A DNA stretch of 64,000 nt from Zizania palustris (lineage: Eukaryota > Streptophyta > Magnoliopsida > Poales > Poaceae): contig JAAALK010000285.1 in NCBI GenBank assembly GCA_019279435.1, forward strand, positions 67,690,865 through 67,754,864. Direction: 5' to 3'. The position numbers were made by a program, and so were the translations under genes. Numbering within the stretch: the first letter of the stretch is position 1; every line of letters begins with the position of its first letter. The notes below the pieces were generated by a model. That model did no database searches and had not been told where the DNA came from. It worked only from the letters and a program-made list of their open reading frames with translations. Shown piece by piece: positions 58,554 through 64,000 of this stretch.

Positions 58554-61500
58554 CTATAGGTCTGGCGGAGGTTGGCTGCTCGAAGCTTGAGACCGAGCTT
58601 GTTTCTGGCGAAGCCCTTCATCTATCCAAGCCTTGATCGTTGTTCGACCTTCGGCTCTCCATGATGCTTGGAAGGCTTGCCAGGCTGCGGCCACATCTTC
58701 GGAAGGGTTTAGAAGCTGGTTGTCATCGAAGGTAATAGGAGCCGCCCCCAAGTCTGGTGATATTGATAGCCCTAGATCTTTGTAGTAATGAAGTATTCCG
58801 AGAGCAGATACTTGGCGGGAGAGTTCTCCATACCGAATACCCACCGCCTTCATCATCTTCGCTGCTCCTTGGATTATTTTCAGCCGTCGCAGTAAGGGGA
58901 CATTGTCACTCAAAGGTAGTGTCCAAAGAGTACCGAAGTACTCTAAGACACCTAAAAGATTATCCATGACCTCCACAGCTACCTTCTCCGACTTCACCTT
59001 GTCTTCAATTAAGGCATACCTTGACGAAGATAGCTCATCTACTACAGAAGATAGTCTAGCTGCCTCCGTAGCCAAAGAGTTCTTCTGGCTAAGCAGATTG
59101 TTGGCCTCCTCCATGGCCTTCGTCTTTTCTTCTTGATGCTTAACCAGCTCAGCCTCCGCAGTTGCATGCTCTGCTCGCATTTTTTCTATTTCGGCCCGAA
59201 GCACGATTTGCTCGGCTTCGAGCTTCTGATTTGCAGCCTCCAGACAAAGTCTACCTCTCCTCTCTGCTGCAACCATCTCGTCCAAGCTGGAGATTCGAAT
59301 TTCGGAGCCCTCAAGACTCCTTTGGAGGTCAGTAATCCTCTCCTTAAGGCGAATACTTTCTCCCTCGTTTGAGACAGCTACAGCTCGAGCCAAGAATATT
59401 TGCTGTGAAGAGAAAAAGCAAGGTGAGAAATTGTTCATAAGTCAAAATTAATCTTGTTTTTGCAGATACTTCGTACCTGGTATATTGCTCGTTCCAAGGC
59501 TGCGTTCAGCTCCGACCCTTCAGCCTCCCTAAGTATGGCTACCAAGTATGTTCCCCCAACTTCGCGGTTAGCTCGATCCAAAGGTTTGAGCAAGGCCCGA
59601 AGCCCGGTCCTTCACTCCAGAAAAGGACTAGGAGGTGGAGCATGGACAAAGCCCTTTGATCATCTTCATTGGGTGAAGGGCCGGAGCGCTGCGCCGCATC
59701 CTCGAAAACTTCAGTGGACTGGCCCCCTCCATAGATTGTCCTCCGTCTATCGATTCCGACGGAGTTAATCCCGAGTTCGGAGCAGGAAAGGGGTCCATTT
59801 TGCCTTTACCTTTTCCGGGTACCATTTGTGCAGCTTCTGGAACCGACCCCGGAGATGTCGAAGTCCTAGGAGCAGTCTTCGCAAGAGTCATCTCCATGGG
59901 AGCAAGCCCTGCCAAAATGGAGGTATTATATATTGCATAATTTTGCAGGGTGAAGAAAAAGACGGTTTAGTGAAGTTTACCTCCAAAGTCCTGTCGGCGA
60001 ATGAGTACGGGGCTACTTGGAGGGTCGAAGGCCACTTCGAAGTCTTCATCAGACTCGGGGTCTGGAACCGAATGGTTCGCTGTTGGAGCCTCCCTTGGAG
60101 CAACAGCTTCCACTTCATCCAGAATCGAAGCTTGTTCAGCTATAACTTCGACTCCGCCTTCAGTAGCAGGGGCTTCTTGATGCGGCAAGTCAGGCTAGAC
60201 ATACGAGGTCCCAGCCTGTTCGGAGCTTTCTGGAGCAGCTGGCACACTTGCTACGTCGCTAGTGTCTACAACTTCGACATTTACCTGCGCTTCATCTTCG
60301 TTAATTAGGTTCACGAGGAACCTTTGCATTTCTCTTACTCCATCATCTTCAGATGAATCGGAAGGCAAAGCCACAGGCCTAGAAGGAGCCACACGTTTAG
60401 GCTTTCGGGCTAACTGATTTACGGGAGTCTTCGCTGGAGCCGAAGTCCTAGCATATGCTTTCCTTTTCTTCGGCCCCTGCTCAGAAGGCACCTAGTCCGG
60501 AAGAGGGGGGGCAACGACTCCGAGTACGCCCCATAATCGGTTAAGTCGCTCCCAACTGCCCACTAGTTTCCTCCTGCACTCCTTTTCAGCCAGAGTAGGA
60601 GCTCCAAGAATCTTCTCTGAAGCTCGAACGACTTGCTCCGAAGTCATAGGGGCTTGAGAATCTGAAAGATAAGTTATCATTAGTCATTTCATCAATCATA
60701 TATAAAACATGTTGTAGTTTTCGAAGTTACCTACAGGGCTCAAGTTTGAAGAAAATTTTCAGAGTCCTCCCTCCGGATCCTCTTCGAAGTTGATAGGCCA
60801 GTTCGCCATCAAAGGTGGAATTTGGAGCCCGATGAACTCCTCCGCTAAGTCCCGCATGCTCATGCGGCGACTGATTCGTTGGAGCAGGTTAAGGCAGGCT
60901 TCGAGCTGGCCGTGGTTTGGATGGACTTCGGCTTCCCTTCGGAAGTATATGTCTTGGAGGGGTCCGGCCAGATGACTGCCTACTATGACTTTGGCGTAGA
61001 ACCATCGGAGAATCCAATCTGTCTACCATCTGGCGTTGATAGCCTTCATTGGAAATCGCAGTTGGAATTCATCTCGGAGTCTGAAGTTGATGCTCCTGAA
61101 GGCTACTACGATTTTCTCACCTCCAGGGCCTTGGTAAGTCTTCGTCTGGCAAGATGCCTTGTGCAGCGCTGCAAATATTTTTGATCTTCCTTCCCAGCCC
61201 TTAGCCCGCAGTGCCCATTCGAAAATAGCCAGGCGTGATATTGCGTTCGGAGATAATTGAGGAAGGGTGACATGGAAGAGGTCCATTACCTCCGACAGTA
61301 AGTCTACCACCAGGATTCCTAACCCTGCTTCGAAGACGACAACTTCTCCGGGCCACGGTGAAGGAATGGCTTCCTTCCCTAGTTTGCGGACATTAATCTC
61401 TGAACCAATCTTCCCTTCAACCACTGCTTCGATCGTCTTCCTCTTGTAGGTAGATGGCCCCAATTTGTAAGATTGGTCGGAATACTTCGAAGAAGCAGGG

Positions 61501-61652
61501 AGGAGGTCATGCGGACCGATCTGTTGAGGATTCCCCGCCGGCACTGCCGCCGCCAGCGCCGCCGCTGCTGCCGCCGCTGCTGCCGCTGCCATGGCCTGTT
61601 GCTGGGCTAGGGCCGAAACCGCCCCGGGAGCATTGAAGCTTGTCTTCGCCAT
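58554..61652 (-). pseudogene. Four-exon antisense accessory gene (aORF) of Gypsy-1
   Basis: Runs against the element. Inferred exons: 61652-60731, 60661-59981, 59908-59477, 59402-58554, with introns of 69-74 bp bounded by GT..AG (GTAACT/TTTCAG, GTAAAC/TGGCAG, GTACGA/TCACAG). Exon 1 starts MAKTSFNAPG with a poly-Ala stretch and a conserved core (GEVVVFEAGLGILVVDLLSEV). Exon 2 has MTSEQVVRASEKILGAPTLAEKE then Lys-rich and acidic regions. Exon 4 is a long coiled-coil (DLQRSLEGSEIRISSLDEMVAAERR) ending QPPPDL. Exon phases agree across introns 1 and 2. Breaks: TAG at 61023-61025, a TGA near 60745, TAG at 60492-60494 and 60195-60197, and a frame change plus TGA in exon 3. A homologue is at 12769-19287. 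The family is seen in Tat/Grande-type elements; its function is unknown. Confidence 0.85.
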
Positions 61653-61746
61653 TGATTCGAACCGAGCGATTGAAGATAATGTTTGGAGGCTAATGGTTGA
61701 GTGCGCAAAGACGGTGAGAAAGGTGTTTGAGAAATTTCTAGGTCAT

Positions 61747-61756
61747 CTATTTATAG
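61747..61756 (-). promoter_or_regulatory. TATA box of the Gypsy-1 antisense gene
   Basis: The reverse strand reads CTATAAATAG 95 bp before the ATG at 61652, a standard plant core-promoter distance allowing a leader of about 65 nt. It lies inside the element and is separate from the LTR promoters. Confidence 0.65.
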
Positions 61757-62083
61757 CCTCGGTTCACAATTTTTTACCGTTCAAACCTGCCGTTTCACAT
61801 TCTTGACCGTTACGGGTTGCGAAATTAACGCAGCGCATAATTTTTTCTGAAAGGAAAAGGCTAATGGCTATTTCTTCTAAGTTTAAAGGGCTTTCTAGCA
61901 TCATAAAAATTGATTTCAGAATTGTTCGAATAGAACTCCCTTAGAAATTAATTTGAAGCTATGAATCCTAGAATATTCCGAAGGTTAATTAAATTTGTTA
62001 ACCCCTACGCATGATTATTTTTCTTGCGTATACTGCACTCCTAACTTTACAGATCAAGCGGAGAAGCGTATTCGAGGGGCTAC
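61757..62083. other. Gypsy-1 3' spacer and polypurine tract
   Basis: AT-rich, no ORF. It ends in the purine-rich GAGGGGCTAC directly before the 3' LTR. The same junction is present in Gypsy-2 (12329-12338). Confidence 0.7.
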
Positions 62084-62579
62084 TGTTGGCGGAAAATACT
62101 TCATCCTTGGGGTATTTACAGTAACAAGACGAAGGCAGTCTATTCAACCAAAGTTCTCCAGTATCTAACTCCGGTTTAGTACTGGGTCAAGTTTGAAGGA
62201 TCAAAGCGGACTCTTGTTCGGAGTATATCTTCGAATGCAGACTCTTCAGAGACCTTCCCTGCCAGCTAAGATGGAAGACTTATCTTCTTTCTCATTAGAT
62301 TAGTCTTTTACCATTTTAGCCCTATTAGGGGTACCGAATAGTTTCCACTATGTCGGTTGTAATAGAGGGGTAAAAAGGTATTTTCCTTAAGATTTTTCCC
62401 TATAAATACCCCCCATTTTACCCTGTAATGAGGATCGAATACTGAGTTATTTAATACACATCTTCGAACTGCTTCGAGCTATTATCCAATTCGGAGGCTT
62501 GAAATAGTTCACTTCACAAACACTTCGTTTGTTAGTTTCTAATCTCTGAAACCTGTTAGCCTAATCTTTTACGCCAATA
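62084..62579 (+). repeat. Gypsy-1 3' LTR (496 bp)
   Basis: TGTTGGCGG...CGCCAATA; the terminal CA is mutated to TA. TATA (CTATAAATACCCCCC) lies near 62400. Followed by GATAG (62580-62584), identical to the left flank. Confidence 0.95.
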
Positions 62580-62584
62580 GATAG

Positions 62585-63810
62585 TATCCAGCAAACCCGC
62601 TCCAATCTATTAATCTGACGTTATCCTTATGTTCCATCCCAAAGGTCATATTTGTCATGAGGCGTTCCTCATAGTCACTTTGTTTCTTAAACCGGAGATA
62701 ATACTCATTGTTCGCCGTCGACCCCCGTCCGGCATGTCCCCTTGATCTAATCCATCGATTATGACTTGATTTATGTTTCGTAATTGGACTTGCGACATTC
62801 ATCGATGGTCATCACCGATTGTCGATCGTTCGTAGTCATTCATTACCATCCATCATCGAGTCTCATTGATTTAATCTAAACCCATCGACATGGTCGCTAA
62901 GGCTCGATTGGTTAAGACTTTACGCGTACCTTTAGTCGATCGCCTCTTTATCCTAAATCGAATTGACTAGGTTGTCCAATGGTCGCAACTTATTCAAATT
63001 GTTCGACTAAATCTATTTTACCCGATTTGTTTCTAATCAATCATCGCCTTCAATTAGACTCATCCTTGTTTTCAATCGAATCATAACCCATCGATCTACC
63101 CTTATCTCAACACAAGTTTAATTTTTCTATTTTATCTAAGTGAGCATGTTGATCACATGTCGACCATCTCATTTAATCTGAAGGAATAATCTCGTGATTA
63201 TTTCTTTTCTTTTTAGGGTTCTATTATTTCAAGTGAATGAGTATGAACTTCTAAAATTCATATCCTTTCCGTTTGAACTCCAAATCAATCCATTCAATTC
63301 TAGAAATCCCACCTTTAATTCTCTACAACTTTAACTAATTTAATTGAAATGTTTGTGTTGTGCTTTTTATTTATTTTAATTGTTTATTATTCTTGTTTTG
63401 TGTGCCGAGAAGATTTCTACGTCGTCGAAGAGCCAGAGTATTTCCCCGAGGTCTCCCCTTCGCCATTTGCAGACCAAGGCAAGTCACAACCCCCATTTTG
63501 ATCATAATTGAGCCCATGTTTTAATTAAATATTGCTATAACTCGTAGGGTATAAATGCATTAGTCTAAATAAAAGCCCTACACTATAATTATTAGATCCC
63601 CGACCCTGATGTGCAAACCCAAGCCATACTGTTGAGTCCTAACTCCTTGTCACCTTATTATTTGGATAAAAGAACGAGTCATAGATATTTGGATTCTACT
63701 ATATGTTTCCCCGATATTTCTCTCATCCTTGGAATTCTGTTGGTTATGGAGTTTTTGTTAAGTATGTAAGCAAGGTGGGTTCCTGATGCAAGCTAGGGCA
63801 ATGGTCGGTA
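62585..63810 (+). repeat. Del/Tekay-like long LTR, right part
   Basis: Continues the LTR interrupted at 30200. From about 63400 it aligns to the LARD LTR at 45090 onwards, including the acidic-peptide segment (63406-63489) and TTGAGCCCATGTTTTAAT. The LTR is cut at 63810, before its U5 end, by a SireA LTR. A 77-codon reverse frame (62569-62802) is not supported. Confidence 0.82.
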
Positions 63811-64000
63811 TGTGGGATCGAAATGGCAACTAGAGGGGGGTGAATAGGCGCCTCGACACTTTCTTTTGAATGTGATGGCCTGTTCAAATCACCCAATGCA
63901 CCTCTAAGAGATAGCAGTATCAAACTTGATGATCACTTGAAAACAGGTTTTAAAATCAAACAAATTTCCAAATCTGATCACAGACTCAGGTTTTCAATTC
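63811..64000 (-). repeat. SireA-E LTR, outer end (runs off the window)
   Basis: Starts TGTGGGATCGAAATGGC, then the forward complement of the SireA LTR 3' end (AGAGGGGGGTGAATAGGCGCC). No PBS complement lies on the left side, so this is the outer edge of the 3' LTR of a reverse copy. Predicted target duplication CGGTA (63806-63810). Confidence 0.85.

Larger units (their letters stand above)
30201..62579 (+). mobile_element. Gypsy-1: Tat-lineage Ty3/gypsy retrotransposon, complete but interrupted
   Basis: Both LTRs are present (30201-30696 and 62084-62579), flanked by perfect GATAG duplications (30196-30200 and 62580-62584). The order LTR, PBS, gag, protease, RT-RNase H, second RNase H, integrase, spacer with repeats, antisense accessory gene, LTR matches the Tat/Grande type. 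Removing SireB (34983-56133 plus one GAAGC) leaves about 11.2 kb. I counted about 20 substitutions between the roughly 496-bp LTRs (about 4%). With an assumed 1.3e-8 per site per year that is about 1.5 million years. Confidence 0.95.

Overview
This window is a block of nested plant transposable elements. I found no host gene, tRNA, rRNA, CRISPR array or bacterial-type operon. The elements are Ty1/copia Sirevirus-type copies, Ty3/gypsy copies of the Tat lineage, long-LTR gypsy copies of the Del/Tekay type and one Mutator-like element. This points to repeat-rich intergenic DNA of a flowering plant, most likely a monocot and probably a grass. That taxonomic call is inference from the element types.

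Working names: SireA and SireB are two Sirevirus families; Gypsy-1 and Gypsy-2 are Tat-lineage elements; Gypsy-3 is a third gypsy family; LARD is a non-autonomous long-LTR element.

Left third (1-28317). A forward SireA copy (SireA-1) runs from the window edge to its 3' LTR end at 7279. It sits in the gag of a reverse SireA copy (SireA-B, 7280-10494), which also carries a Gypsy-1-family solo LTR (8029-8517). SireA-B lies in the left terminal repeat of a non-autonomous Mutator-like element (10495-11222). After 0.6 kb of unrecognised DNA comes a reverse Tat element (Gypsy-2, from 11815). Its antisense accessory gene is split by a 4.3 kb solo LTR with a perfect GAAGC duplication (13992-18334). 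Gypsy-2 is broken at 19288 by another reverse SireA copy (SireA-C), itself broken at 21669 by forward Gypsy-3 (5' LTR, PBS, decayed gag and protease), which runs into a 1000-N gap (26951-27950).

Right two thirds (28318-63810) form a clean Russian doll. A Del/Tekay-like LTR (28318-30200 plus 62585-63810) is split by Gypsy-1 (30201-62579, TSD GATAG). Gypsy-1 is split between its second RNase H and its integrase by a reverse SireB copy (34983-56133, TSD GAAGC). SireB is split in gag by a 9.9 kb LARD (41926-51864, TSD CTAAC) with two near-identical 4.56 kb LTRs around only 0.8 kb of non-coding interior. LTR divergence agrees with this order: about 4% for Gypsy-1 and three substitutions for the LARD. 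A further reverse SireA LTR starts at 63811.

All coding regions are retroelement genes, and almost all carry stops or frameshifts. The observations most worth a second look are: (1) a paired stem-loop architecture spanning the polypurine tract and LTR start in both Sirevirus families, with the inner stem kept although its sequence differs completely; (2) a four-exon antisense gene with its own TATA box in the Tat elements; (3) the LTR-dominated LARD; and (4) a short acidic peptide-like segment kept inside the long LTRs.
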